A stretch of 64,000 bases of DNA from Aestuariibaculum suncheonense. Its GTDB lineage: Bacteria; Bacteroidota; Bacteroidia; Flavobacteriales; Flavobacteriaceae. Below the pieces are notes generated by a model. The model was not told where the DNA came from. It did no database searches and saw only the letters and a list, made by a program, of their open reading frames with translations. Location of the stretch: contig NZ_JACVXC010000002.1 of the NCBI RefSeq assembly GCF_014596935.1, positions 604,624-668,623 on the forward strand, in the 5' to 3' direction. Shown one piece after another: positions 47,261-57,138 of the stretch. The position numbers were made by a program, and so were the translations under genes. Positions within the stretch are counted from its first letter, which is position 1; each line of letters opens with the position of its first letter.

Positions 47261-49846
47261 TTAATTTACTTGAATTCTGTCGCCTTTTGAACCTATAGCA
47301 ACTATTTTCATATTTGATTTAAATTCAGGCCAGGTTAATTTATAGAAGCTACCACCATCACCAACAATAGCCACATGAGCCAAAAATCCAGCATTATAAA
47401 CTTCTAAAGCCACCACATTCTTATAGCCGTACAAAGTAGGATACCCCCCCAAACTTGGAAAAAATGACCCTTGAATGACATCGGCTGGCGTGATATAAGC
47501 CGCTTTATTATCCTCGGCAAAATAAGCTAAACCTGCAGGCGCTTCCTCTACAATTGCTGTTGTTGTGGTTCCCATATTCCAAACATTAAAAAAGCCATTA
47601 AAATTTAAATTAAGTACTTCTGTGGTGAATGCTTTTAAATGTGTCGTGTAATTAGTCGATACCGAACTTAAGGCTTTAACTTTAGTTGCCATTTGGGCAT
47701 AGTAATCAGACACTCCCAACAACTCTTTAGCGTAATAATTTAATTGCCATAGTGGTACCACTTGAGACCAAACAGATTCAGCATTATTATAATTTAAATC
47801 GGTTACGATAATATCCTGAAATGCCTGAGCATAAATATTGTTCTGTTTAAGTACCGAATAACCTCCGTTGTAGTAGAAATAATCTAAAGCAAACAGTTTA
47901 GCCGATACCCCTGCCTGAGTCCAAGCTCGGTTAACATAAGGTTCGTAAGCTTCCCCTATAGCTTCTAACACATTAAAAACGGTTTCATCATAACCTGTTG
48001 TATAATTTACTAAAGTCTCTAATTGATTTGTTGTTAAATTAACCACAGATCCTAAATTTAAATCGGTTTCATTTAAAACAATTCCTAATTTAGAATTAAC
48101 TATATAAGCCCCTTCATTAACCGCGTAAAATGTTTTTGCATTTGCAATAAAGGCATCGAGATTTGTTCCTGCATTAACGATATTAGCTAATGTGGTTTGT
48201 GCATAACTTAAAGGCGCTATCAAATGATAATTTTCACTTACAATATCAACTACATTATAATCACGAGCTTCTAAATTTTGAATATCATCAATATTGTTAC
48301 TGTTGAATACACCTTCTAAGATACCGCTTGCAATATGAACTTTTAAAGCTGTCGGGTTGTTAACATATACTTTCCCTCCATGAGCAACGGATATTTTATT
48401 AACACCTTCTTTTAATGGATATTGAGTAGTTCCATTTGTATTTAAAACAATTAAACTCGGCGAAGCACCTGATTGCTCCCCACAAAAGACAACTACATCT
48501 TGACCAGTTTCAAAATAAATACCTGTAGCATATTCATATAAAGATGCTTTATTGATTTTGGCATTTACTCTATCGCTTTGTATTGGTTGTAAATCTAAAA
48601 TACGTTCATATTCATAAGTTCCATTTAACAAATGCTTTGCTATATTTCTATAGAATTCGTTATCAATATTTAAAATAGCATCAATTGTTACATCAGGTAA
48701 TAATTCGCTATATGTAATATCGGTAAAAATATTATCGTAAATCACAGCAGATGTATAAAACTCAACTTCAGCACAAGACACCGATGGAATTGTTCCTGAT
48801 GGAGCAAACGATAATACCACTTCAAATTTTACTTCATCTACATTTTCAATAGGATTAGCAAATTCAAACACTTTAGGATCTGCTTGATAGAATGACTGCA
48901 TAGACAATACTTTAGTAAACGTATCTTCTCCTACTTTTTTGACATAGATATTACCGAATCTCATAGATTGGCTCTGTGCTTCCTCCGAAGGATAATATAC
49001 GATGTAGTTAAGCATATCATCACCAGCATCTAACTTATATGAAAACTCTAATTTTTCAGTTTCCTGGTAATCTGACTGAAAATAGCTCATATAATCACCA
49101 TCAAAAGACTTACTGATATCGAAATCGCCCAATGTAGATGAGGAAGTTCCTGAAATGACAGGTATTTTCTTATTACCTGTAACTTCGTCAACACTTGCTG
49201 GTTCATAACCAGATAAGGTTGCCGATTGTACTACGTTAAGCACAGCAGTATACTCGCCACCAACCTGATTAAACATTAAGGCATACTCGCGATTAGCTCC
49301 CGTTTCATTCTTACCAATTTTTAAACGCAGAATTGTTTCTCCCATATCTTCAATCAGTTCGGTTGTTACCCATGTACTAGCATTAGAAATCGTAAAATCT
49401 ATATTAGCTACATAGTTAATATCAACCACTGTTGTATCTTTATCAACCTCAACTCTTTCATTTTCAAACATAATAGAAGGTGCATTACCTAACTGAATAA
49501 TATATAATTCTTTAGAGTATGGTCCTGCTGTAATGTTTACTAAACTTTCTCTGGTTTCCAGCTCATCACTGCTTTCTGCTTCAATGGTAAGCATTTCATA
49601 ACCATCGGCATCTCTATATTCGCTTGCAGTATACCAGTCCGTATTATCATATTCAGCTGTCCACGCATCCTGATTGGTAAATATTTCAACAGATTTTATA
49701 CCTCCACCTACATTAAATAATAAGGTATCTCTAGATAATTCTAGATTAAAATCTCTAATCGTATCTTCTGAAAGGGATTCGTCACAGCTATTGAACATAG
49801 CCAGCAAACACCCTAAAACTGATAATATATATAACTTCTTTATCAT
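47261..49846 (-). CDS. M60-like surface lipoprotein, apparently without the zinc-protease site
   Basis: This 861-residue lipoprotein has its lipobox Cys21 in MFNSC. Two BACON-like domains (about 35-120 and 125-210) and an F5/8-like discoidin region (about 235-365) precede a segment that matches the M60 (enhancin-like) peptidase N-lobe: FYRNIAKHLLNGTYE, ATGIYFETGQDVVVF, YPLKEGVNKISV and VKVHIASG. The part VPLWQLNYYAKELLG near 697 also fits M60. Where M60 enzymes have HExGH, this protein reads EAIGE (628-632) and no HExxH occurs anywhere. It may thus be a glycan- or protein-binding surface protein. The family link is recalled from motif patterns. Confidence 0.65.
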   Translation of the reverse strand: MIKKLYILSVLGCLLAMFNSCDESLSEDTIRDFNLELSRDTLLFNVGGGIKSVEIFTNQDAWTAEYDNTDWYTASEYRDADGYEMLTIEAESSDELETRESLVNITAGPYSKELYIIQLGNAPSIMFENERVEVDKDTTVVDINYVANIDFTISNASTWVTTELIEDMGETILRLKIGKNETGANREYALMFNQVGGEYTAVLNVVQSATLSGYEPASVDEVTGNKKIPVISGTSSSTLGDFDISKSFDGDYMSYFQSDYQETEKLEFSYKLDAGDDMLNYIVYYPSEEAQSQSMRFGNIYVKKVGEDTFTKVLSMQSFYQADPKVFEFANPIENVDEVKFEVVLSFAPSGTIPSVSCAEVEFYTSAVIYDNIFTDITYSELLPDVTIDAILNIDNEFYRNIAKHLLNGTYEYERILDLQPIQSDRVNAKINKASLYEYATGIYFETGQDVVVFCGEQSGASPSLIVLNTNGTTQYPLKEGVNKISVAHGGKVYVNNPTALKVHIASGILEGVFNSNNIDDIQNLEARDYNVVDIVSENYHLIAPLSYAQTTLANIVNAGTNLDAFIANAKTFYAVNEGAYIVNSKLGIVLNETDLNLGSVVNLTTNQLETLVNYTTGYDETVFNVLEAIGEAYEPYVNRAWTQAGVSAKLFALDYFYYNGGYSVLKQNNIYAQAFQDIIVTDLNYNNAESVWSQVVPLWQLNYYAKELLGVSDYYAQMATKVKALSSVSTNYTTHLKAFTTEVLNLNFNGFFNVWNMGTTTTAIVEEAPAGLAYFAEDNKAAYITPADVIQGSFFPSLGGYPTLYGYKNVVALEVYNAGFLAHVAIVGDGGSFYKLTWPEFKSNMKIVAIGSKGDRIQVN

Positions 49847-49868
49847 TTTTTATTCTTCTAGTTAGTTA

Positions 49869-51452
49869 CTAATATTTTGTTCGCATCCAAAAAGGTGTTG
49901 TTGATGGTTTGATATAGATATAATCTGTAACCTTACCTTCTCCAGTACTTGTAAAGTATGGCTCCGATTCAATTATATCTCCTGCAGCCATATCGAACTT
50001 GTATAATTTATAATTATTTCCTGTGCTTGTAGCTACAATAAAATCTGTATATTCAAGCTGTAAGATGATACCTCCTGTGACTGTATACCATTCATTTAAA
50101 ACATCGATATGCGTAATTTCTTCACCAGGAAATTCCTTAATCATCTGCTCCGTTTTACTTACAGCATCATATTTCCAGATTTTATTATCTGCTACAAAAT
50201 AAATTTGTTTTCTGTGCTGGTGTACACACCACATGGAAGCATCGTCTATCCTATAATCACTAGCGGCAAGTGAAGTACTGCTATTTAATCTCACATAACC
50301 TCCATTAATGTTTTGAGCATTTATATCAAGCATCGTCAAAACTTCGGGATCTTGTTTATTTTGAAGTAAAGCATAAACATTATATCCATAAATTCCTGAA
50401 GCTATAGATTCCATAAACAAAAGATTAGCATTAAAGTCTTGTTTAAAGTCTGTAAAACCTGGATATTCTCTAACATCTCTTGGTTCTGAAGCTGTTGTAA
50501 TAGTATATTTAAAATGACCATCAACAGTATTGTACATTAAAAAAGTATTCGCCTGATCTCTGGCTGCCCAAGCAATATCATTATCCATGTAATAATCGCC
50601 CACCAAAGCAGGTAAAAATTTGTTCCCTCCATATTCCTTAACTTCACCAGCAACTATTCCATTGGAATAATTAGAAAATGCATAAACTTTCCCATCATTT
50701 ATTAACGTGGTGTTACCATTAATCGATTTTAAATTTTGAATATTACGAACAGCAGGAACATCTCCTAAAAAAAGGTCTTCAAATTGTCCAAGCACACCGA
50801 ACTCATTGGTGTCGATAACCATAATATCTTCTTTCGAAGCGATGCGTAAAGCGGGTACTGCTACCAATTGCGCATTTTCATAATCTTCTTTTCTGTACCC
50901 CCAATAATCAATTGTTACAGGGGTACCATCTAATCCCGTTCCGTTGTTAAGGACACTAATTAAATTTGGATATGTTGTAGGCTCCCCCGTTTGACTATCT
51001 AAACCAATCATATCAATATCGGTTTTACCATTACTGGTCTCCTTTAATAGATACATCCCATTGGAAAATTTAGAAACTCCTCTAGCATTGACTATTTGAT
51101 AATTGATAATGCCCGTTTCTTTATGCTCCACCTCAAACATTAAAGTAATATCACCTGCTAAAGTAACTGGCATAACCAAATCTTTCTCGAAGGCAAAACG
51201 TACTAACTTAGCACTACCTCCTGTGCCTTCTTTTAAAGACCAGTAGTAATTGAAATTATTATTATCGAATTCGGCTTTGGGGCCTACAACCGGATTAATT
51301 TTAATGGTATCTTCTATTAAAATTAAATCCCCTAACTGACTTGGCACTTCTTCTATAGTAATATCCTCTATTTCTGTATAATTATAATTTCCAGTATCTT
51401 CATAACAAGAAGCAAAAAGCAAGGCGCTAAGTATATATATTATTTTTTTCAT
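49869..51452 (-). CDS. PKD-like family SUS-associated lipoprotein
   Basis: This 527-residue lipoprotein has its lipobox Cys16 in LLFASC. The following YEDTGNYNYTEI is a hallmark of the PKD-like lipoproteins encoded after DUF4843 genes in SusC/SusD operons. PKD-like beta-sandwich domains occupy about 25-130, and the rest contains repeated beta-blades (for example KIWKYDAVSKTEQ and YKLYKFDMAAGD). The likely role is as an outer-surface binding component of the uptake complex. It is 22 bp from the DUF4843 gene and from the M60-like gene. Confidence 0.82.
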   Translation of the reverse strand: MKKIIYILSALLFASCYEDTGNYNYTEIEDITIEEVPSQLGDLILIEDTIKINPVVGPKAEFDNNNFNYYWSLKEGTGGSAKLVRFAFEKDLVMPVTLAGDITLMFEVEHKETGIINYQIVNARGVSKFSNGMYLLKETSNGKTDIDMIGLDSQTGEPTTYPNLISVLNNGTGLDGTPVTIDYWGYRKEDYENAQLVAVPALRIASKEDIMVIDTNEFGVLGQFEDLFLGDVPAVRNIQNLKSINGNTTLINDGKVYAFSNYSNGIVAGEVKEYGGNKFLPALVGDYYMDNDIAWAARDQANTFLMYNTVDGHFKYTITTASEPRDVREYPGFTDFKQDFNANLLFMESIASGIYGYNVYALLQNKQDPEVLTMLDINAQNINGGYVRLNSSTSLAASDYRIDDASMWCVHQHRKQIYFVADNKIWKYDAVSKTEQMIKEFPGEEITHIDVLNEWYTVTGGIILQLEYTDFIVATSTGNNYKLYKFDMAAGDIIESEPYFTSTGEGKVTDYIYIKPSTTPFWMRTKY

Positions 51453-51474
51453 TTTACTTTTTATTTTTTTTACT

Positions 51475-52314
51475 TTAGAAGAAATACACCTCTGAATTTG
51501 GATTGGAATCGTCTTCTCTTAATTTGTGTAATCCTTGAGCTTCACGTTCTTCATTAATTCTATTTAATTCCAGAACGGCTAGATTTTTATAAAATCCTAA
51601 ATACTCTTCAGTAAGCTCTAACTCAATAAAACTATCATCCCAACGCTGTCCTGTAGCGTCTATTAACAGCTGATGTTTTACTTTTCCATAGTAGCCCATT
51701 ACCGTAAATACTGTTGTATTACCAACCGCAAAGTTCGTCCACAATTCTGGTTCAATAATCTTATCTGAAATTGCAAGATTCACTTTTTGAGTAGGAGCGT
51801 TACCTGGTTTAAAATCCTCGGTCTCTGCGACTTCTAAACTTAATGAATAATCATTTTCTTTTAGTGATGCATCTCTTAACAACACCACCTCAAAATCTGC
51901 TCCTAAGGAGTCTGCAGGAACAACAAAGGTTTTATTTGAAAAATCTTCGAAGTGCACACCCGCTTTAGCTTGATTAGGTAATTCTATAAATGCAGAATCT
52001 ACAACATTACCAAATTCGTCCTGTTCGTAAATAAAACCATAAGATTTGGCTTGATTTACTTTATATACTCTATCTCTTGAAGACAGGTTCCCTGCAATAT
52101 TTAATCTAAACTTGACGGTGTCTTTTTCTACTTCAGATCCTGCATAAACGAAGGAAAAGAAATTTTCATAATTGCTATCAAAATGAATATAATCCTGAGC
52201 ATTCCAAGACTCAACAGCGTCTTCACTGCACGATGTTACTGCAATTAAGATTGCAAATAACCCTGCCGTATATTTCAATATTTTTGTTGTCATCATCTTA
52301 TTTGTTTTATCCAT
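51475..52314 (-). CDS. DUF4843 domain lipoprotein
   Basis: This protein has about 279 residues from ATG 52314, which overlaps the SusD stop by 8 bp and suggests translational coupling. ATGs at 52296 and 52293 are also possible; an ATG far upstream inside susD is unlikely. The lipobox is VTSC. DUF4843 beta-sandwich features follow (WNAQDYIHFDSNYENFFSF, EKDTVKFRLNIAG, FEVVLLRDASLKENDYSLSL). Function is unknown; these proteins are regularly encoded between SusD and a PKD-like lipoprotein and are presumed surface lipoproteins. Confidence 0.82.
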   Translation of the reverse strand: MDKTNKMMTTKILKYTAGLFAILIAVTSCSEDAVESWNAQDYIHFDSNYENFFSFVYAGSEVEKDTVKFRLNIAGNLSSRDRVYKVNQAKSYGFIYEQDEFGNVVDSAFIELPNQAKAGVHFEDFSNKTFVVPADSLGADFEVVLLRDASLKENDYSLSLEVAETEDFKPGNAPTQKVNLAISDKIIEPELWTNFAVGNTTVFTVMGYYGKVKHQLLIDATGQRWDDSFIELELTEEYLGFYKNLAVLELNRINEEREAQGLHKLREDDSNPNSEVYFF

Positions 52315-53623
52315 TAACATCAATTTCTTTTCTAGGTAAAGGCAGTACATAACAATCGTCATTACATACTTCGGGATTTCTAGGTATTCTTGAAACATCA
52401 TTGCGCTTATAGTAATAAAACAATACGCCCTCTCCTATAAACTCTTTCCTATATTCTTTTAAAAGAATTTCATTTAATTGAGATATACTGGTAATTTCTA
52501 CAAAACCAATTCCTCTGGATTCTGCAAACTCCTCATAAAGCTCATTGGCTTTAGTCAAATCTCCACACTCCATAGCTATTAAATAAATTTCTGAAAGTCG
52601 TATAATTGGGACAGAACCTTCTTGTCCAGTATATTTCAGTGGGTTTTTAGCTGGTTCTGCTAAACCTGTAACTTTACGATCTTCCCATAGCTCTAAACGA
52701 ATATCACTACCTGAATATTCATATAATTCATTTAAATAAGCTGTATTATTATATAATTGATTATTAAACAAGGTCGTTTCAAAATCTACATGAATGCCAA
52801 ACAAATGCTCTCGGTTAAAACGATAATCTTCAATACCAATATTATCTAGTGCTCCTAATTTAAAAGTTTCATCACTATCAGTTTTTACAAAGTCTAAAAT
52901 AGTGTTTGCATAGCCCAAAGCAGCTTCTTTATTTCCTAACCATAAATTTATGCGCGATTGTAAGGCTAGCACCCCCCATTTACCTAACCTAAAAGTTTTG
53001 TGAGTCGGGTAGTTGTTAAATATTTGTTCGGCTTCATTAATATCGCTTTGCAGCAATTGCATGTATTCATTATAACCGATAGCCAGATTCCTTTCATATC
53101 CCAGTACAGTTACATAAGGCAAATACTTTTTTGTTGTATTAACCTTTGAGGGAATTGGCCCCCAAAGCCTTATCAAGTCGAAATGTAACCACGCTCTTAA
53201 TCCTAAACATTCGGCTTTTATAAGCTTGTAATCTTCATCTGAAAGAAAATCCTGTGTTTCTAAATATTCAAGCATTAAGTTAAGGTTGGCAATAGGTTTG
53301 TATTGAGCTCCAAATGTTGATGAAATCTGACCATCTAACAAACTGTACTCATGAAACTTTATTGATTCATTTATCGTTCCAGAGGTGACTTCCCATTGTG
53401 CTGCTAAATGCTCAATAAATTCACTCATTAAACGACCATTATGATCATAATTATCTCTTGTAAGCGTATAAACACCAAAAAGCGCATCGTAAAACCCTTG
53501 TTTAGACTCGAACATTTCGTCTTTAGAAAGTGTATCTTCGGGCTGTACTGTAAGCCAGTCATTTACCGAACATGAAACCAAGAAGTTCGATATGGCTATG
53601 ATATATAAAAATATTTTTTTCAT
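52307..53623 (-). CDS. RagB/SusD family nutrient-uptake lipoprotein
   Basis: This 438-residue lipoprotein has Cys18 in FLVSC. The SusD fold is indicated by NDWLTVQPEDTLSKDEMFES near the N-terminus, the TPR-rich helical core (GLRAWLHFDLIRLWGPIP) and the C-terminal PIIRLSEIYLIAMEC with YRKEFIGEGVLFYYYKR. It caps the SusC barrel and binds the imported ligand at the cell surface. It is slightly shorter than most SusD proteins. It lies 18 bp after susC and overlaps the DUF4843 gene. Confidence 0.93.
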   Translation of the reverse strand: MKKIFLYIIAISNFLVSCSVNDWLTVQPEDTLSKDEMFESKQGFYDALFGVYTLTRDNYDHNGRLMSEFIEHLAAQWEVTSGTINESIKFHEYSLLDGQISSTFGAQYKPIANLNLMLEYLETQDFLSDEDYKLIKAECLGLRAWLHFDLIRLWGPIPSKVNTTKKYLPYVTVLGYERNLAIGYNEYMQLLQSDINEAEQIFNNYPTHKTFRLGKWGVLALQSRINLWLGNKEAALGYANTILDFVKTDSDETFKLGALDNIGIEDYRFNREHLFGIHVDFETTLFNNQLYNNTAYLNELYEYSGSDIRLELWEDRKVTGLAEPAKNPLKYTGQEGSVPIIRLSEIYLIAMECGDLTKANELYEEFAESRGIGFVEITSISQLNEILLKEYRKEFIGEGVLFYYYKRNDVSRIPRNPEVCNDDCYVLPLPRKEIDVNG

Positions 53624-53641
53624 AAGATTCTGTATTTAAGA

Positions 53642-56600
53642 TTAAAATCCAAATGATAAAGCAAGACTATGCCTCCATGCAAATGGATACCCCGTTCCAC
53701 GCTCTAGTTTTATTGTTGAAAAATAAAGCAGGTCGTTAGTAGAGTATGAGATATTTAATCTGTTCATTTTTAAATGCTTTCTAACCCAGGCATTAGGTAC
53801 TCTGTAATCGAAATTAAGCGTATTAAGCGCTAAGGTGCGCTCCGTTTGAACAAAACGACTCGTTAACAAGGTTGGATCATTGCTCGTAAGACTTTTGTAT
53901 GGCACCACATCGCCTGGTTGACGCCATCTCCCATCGTAAACACGTTGATCTACATTTTTTGTAAAATCAGTTGTCTCTACACGACTTGCTAAAGTTGAAT
54001 TATAAAGATTAGCTCCTAATTTAAACGAGAAACCTAGATTTAATCTAAAATTTTTATAACCTACATTAGAACTTAATCTACCATTTACTTTTGGAGTTAT
54101 AATACCATAAGCTACACGGTTATATTGTGGATAAGTATAAGTTACTTCACCATCAGAATTCACAAACATTTCTCTACCTGTAGCTGGATCTATTCCTAAT
54201 GAAGGCACAACATATAAGGCATTCATTGATTCACCTTCACGGTATAAAACATTAGGTTCTGATTTCCCTATATTGTACTGTTCATTTGCAAGGCTTATTA
54301 ATTTCATTGCTTCTGAAAGTTTCAATAACTTATTACGGTTATGTGCAATACCTCCACGAACTGACCAATTCCAACCTTTTGGATTATTTCTAATGATATT
54401 AGCCGACAAATCAATCTCAACACCTTGGTTAAGTACATCTCCTAAATTTTCTGTATAGGTTGTATACCCATTAGATAATGGCAAAGTAACCGATGTAATT
54501 AAGTCTTCCGTTCTTTTGTAATAGTAGTTTGAGTTTAATGATATAAGGTTATTCCAAAACCCAAGTTCTAAACCAATATTATGCTGAAAGGTCGTTTGCC
54601 ATTTTAAATCGGGGTTTCCAATACCTCTTATAGCTGTTCCTAAATTACCATCGTACCTATCGTTGCTTGTCAAATAATTGTAAGTTGTTAACGCATCATA
54701 AGGACTAAACTGTAAAGACCCTGTTACTCCATAAGAATATTTAGGTCTTAAATTTGAAATTACTGGCAATTTTTCTTTAATATACGCCAACCTACTTAAA
54801 TTGGCTCCTAAACCAATTGAGTAAAAGGGTGCAAATCTTGAATTTTTACCAAAAGAAGATGCTCCATCTAACCTATACGATAAATCAGCAAAGTAAATAT
54901 TATCGTAACTATAATTAGCATTAGAGGTTAGCCCTAAACTCCTTGTTGTTCCTTCTGTTCCAGAAGGCGAATCTCCTAGATACTGACTTCCCATCGAGAT
55001 AAAATCCATTCTATCATTAGCAAACCCACTTACACCAATCCCATAACTAACATAAGAGGTTTCTCTCATCGTTCCGTTAACACCAATAAACACTTTATGT
55101 TTATCATTAAATACCTTAGCAAAATTTAGGGTAGCTTGTGTATTAAAAGTAGAATTCTCTCTAATACTTAAAGAATATCTTCCTCGAGAATCTTCGTCTC
55201 TCACTCCATAGAAATCGGTATGATTTGGTGGTGTAAACTTATCTAAATTACTTAAGTTTTTAGTATACCCTAAAACACCTCGTACCTTAAAATTATCATT
55301 AATCGACCATTCTAACTGAAAATTTTCTCTAATATTGGTATACTTACTCTTATCGTACCCTCCTAATTGCGCATTAAACAAAGGATTGAATACGACACTT
55401 GAAGCAGGATCACCTTCTCCATATTGATCTGGAATTTGTCCATCTTCATCATACGGCTTCCAATACGGATTCAAGTTTGCATACTGCGAAAATGATCCAT
55501 ATTGCGAATTTTCAGATTGGTTAAAGCCTATAGACAAAATGTTAGAAAACTGGATATTATCTAATAGATACGTGATATTAATAGATCCATTGAAGTTCTC
55601 TCTATCAGATCCTTTCATTGCTCCAGTTGTTTTTCTGAAACCAAAATTCATAGAGTATCTAAAGGCAGGATCTCCTCCTCCTAAACTCAGATTATGCGTT
55701 TGACCTAATCCGGTTTGTACAGGTCGAGATAGCCAATAAGTATCAACCCCTTCCTCTACCAATTTAAGTTTATCATTATAGCTTCGCTTAAGTAAGAGTT
55801 GTTGATTAAAATCTTCGGAATCATATAAACCCGCAAGACGTTCTAATTCTAATTTCTCTCCTGCATTTAACAAATCGTAACTCCTTAAGTCTGGTACCTC
55901 AACATTAAAATTTGAACGGAAAGTAACATTAAGTTTACCTGCTTTTGGCTTTATTGAAGTCAAAACAACAACTCCATTAGCACCCTGTGCTCCATAGATT
56001 GCAGTTGCACTGGCATCTTTTAAAATTGTAACCGATTCAATTTCATCCTGGTTAAGGTCCATCATACGTTGAAGTGAAATCTCGAACCCATCTAAAATAA
56101 AAAGTGGCGTATTTAAATTGGCACGTTCACTGTCCTGAAGCTGATCAAGTTCTTGCTGACTTTTGTTGGGCACACTAGACGTACCACGAATATTAATATC
56201 TGGCAAGCGGTTAGGGTCTGAACCAAATTCATTGCTTATTGATATATTAAAAGCGGGATCAATATTACTAATAGTCCTTAAAATATCCCTGTTTTCAAAT
56301 TCTTCTAATTGTTTTCTATTAATAAAAGTAGCTGCTCCTGTATAGCTTTCTTTGGCTCGATTAAAGATACCCGTTACAACAACTTCGTTTAACTCCTCTA
56401 CATTTGGGAACAGTTGAACATCTATATTTTCACTTTCTGCTTTAACCTCTTTGGTTTCATAACCAACATAGCTAAATAACATAACTTCTCCTCTAGGTGT
56501 CTGTATTGCATATTCTCCATCAAAGTTTGTAACCACACCTTTAAGGGTTCCTTTCACCATTACCGTAGCTCCCGGTAATGGCTGCTTACGTTCATCGTAT

Positions 56601-57028
56601 ACCTTACCTTTTACAGTAATAATTTTTTGTTTTATTGGTAAATTTTCTACCTCTGAAGTTTCTTCTTTATCATTTAAAACAATGTGGCTTCCTCTAATTT
56701 TAAAATTAGTATGAGTATTTTGAAACAAGGTTTTTAAAACCTCTTCAATATCCTTATTAGTTACATTGATAGAGACCTTTCTCAATAGATTTACATTCTT
56801 TACATTATAGACAAATCTGTATTCTGAAATAGATTCTATTCTATCAATAACATTACTTACTAATTCGTTTTCAACGTTTAAAGTAATTTTTGTTTTTTGA
56901 ATTTTACTGGCGTCTGCGTGCATCAGTCCCCAATTAAATAATACAACTAAGCATGTAAGTGTTAAGCTTAATTTGCATGGTAAAAAGTTTTTTCTTTTCA
57001 AACCTTTACACAACATTTTCATTCGCAT
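53642..57028 (-). CDS. SusC/RagA family TonB-dependent transporter with STN signalling domain
   Basis: This 1,128-residue outer-membrane protein has an N-terminal signal (about 1-41). An STN domain at about 45-120 (ITLNVENELVSNVIDRI) shows that it talks to a FecR anti-sigma factor. A carboxypeptidase-like CTLD plug extension at about 134-215 (VKGKVYDERKQPLPGATVMVKG) is followed by the plug (about 225-365, DEIESVTILKDASATAIYG) and a 22-strand barrel ending in an aromatic residue. It imports a ligand, probably a peptide, glycopeptide or glycan, with SusD. The adjacent fecR gene fits STN-based control. Confidence 0.95.
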   Translation of the reverse strand: MRMKMLCKGLKRKNFLPCKLSLTLTCLVVLFNWGLMHADASKIQKTKITLNVENELVSNVIDRIESISEYRFVYNVKNVNLLRKVSINVTNKDIEEVLKTLFQNTHTNFKIRGSHIVLNDKEETSEVENLPIKQKIITVKGKVYDERKQPLPGATVMVKGTLKGVVTNFDGEYAIQTPRGEVMLFSYVGYETKEVKAESENIDVQLFPNVEELNEVVVTGIFNRAKESYTGAATFINRKQLEEFENRDILRTISNIDPAFNISISNEFGSDPNRLPDINIRGTSSVPNKSQQELDQLQDSERANLNTPLFILDGFEISLQRMMDLNQDEIESVTILKDASATAIYGAQGANGVVVLTSIKPKAGKLNVTFRSNFNVEVPDLRSYDLLNAGEKLELERLAGLYDSEDFNQQLLLKRSYNDKLKLVEEGVDTYWLSRPVQTGLGQTHNLSLGGGDPAFRYSMNFGFRKTTGAMKGSDRENFNGSINITYLLDNIQFSNILSIGFNQSENSQYGSFSQYANLNPYWKPYDEDGQIPDQYGEGDPASSVVFNPLFNAQLGGYDKSKYTNIRENFQLEWSINDNFKVRGVLGYTKNLSNLDKFTPPNHTDFYGVRDEDSRGRYSLSIRENSTFNTQATLNFAKVFNDKHKVFIGVNGTMRETSYVSYGIGVSGFANDRMDFISMGSQYLGDSPSGTEGTTRSLGLTSNANYSYDNIYFADLSYRLDGASSFGKNSRFAPFYSIGLGANLSRLAYIKEKLPVISNLRPKYSYGVTGSLQFSPYDALTTYNYLTSNDRYDGNLGTAIRGIGNPDLKWQTTFQHNIGLELGFWNNLISLNSNYYYKRTEDLITSVTLPLSNGYTTYTENLGDVLNQGVEIDLSANIIRNNPKGWNWSVRGGIAHNRNKLLKLSEAMKLISLANEQYNIGKSEPNVLYREGESMNALYVVPSLGIDPATGREMFVNSDGEVTYTYPQYNRVAYGIITPKVNGRLSSNVGYKNFRLNLGFSFKLGANLYNSTLASRVETTDFTKNVDQRVYDGRWRQPGDVVPYKSLTSNDPTLLTSRFVQTERTLALNTLNFDYRVPNAWVRKHLKMNRLNISYSTNDLLYFSTIKLERGTGYPFAWRHSLALSFGF

Positions 57029-57138
57029 ATGTTTATAGTTAATAGTTCTATCGAAAAAAGCGAGTCTCTTTCGACATAAATTATTTTTTGGTTTAGTTTT
57101 TGGTTTAACTCTATAGTTTTCTTAATCTCATATATAAT

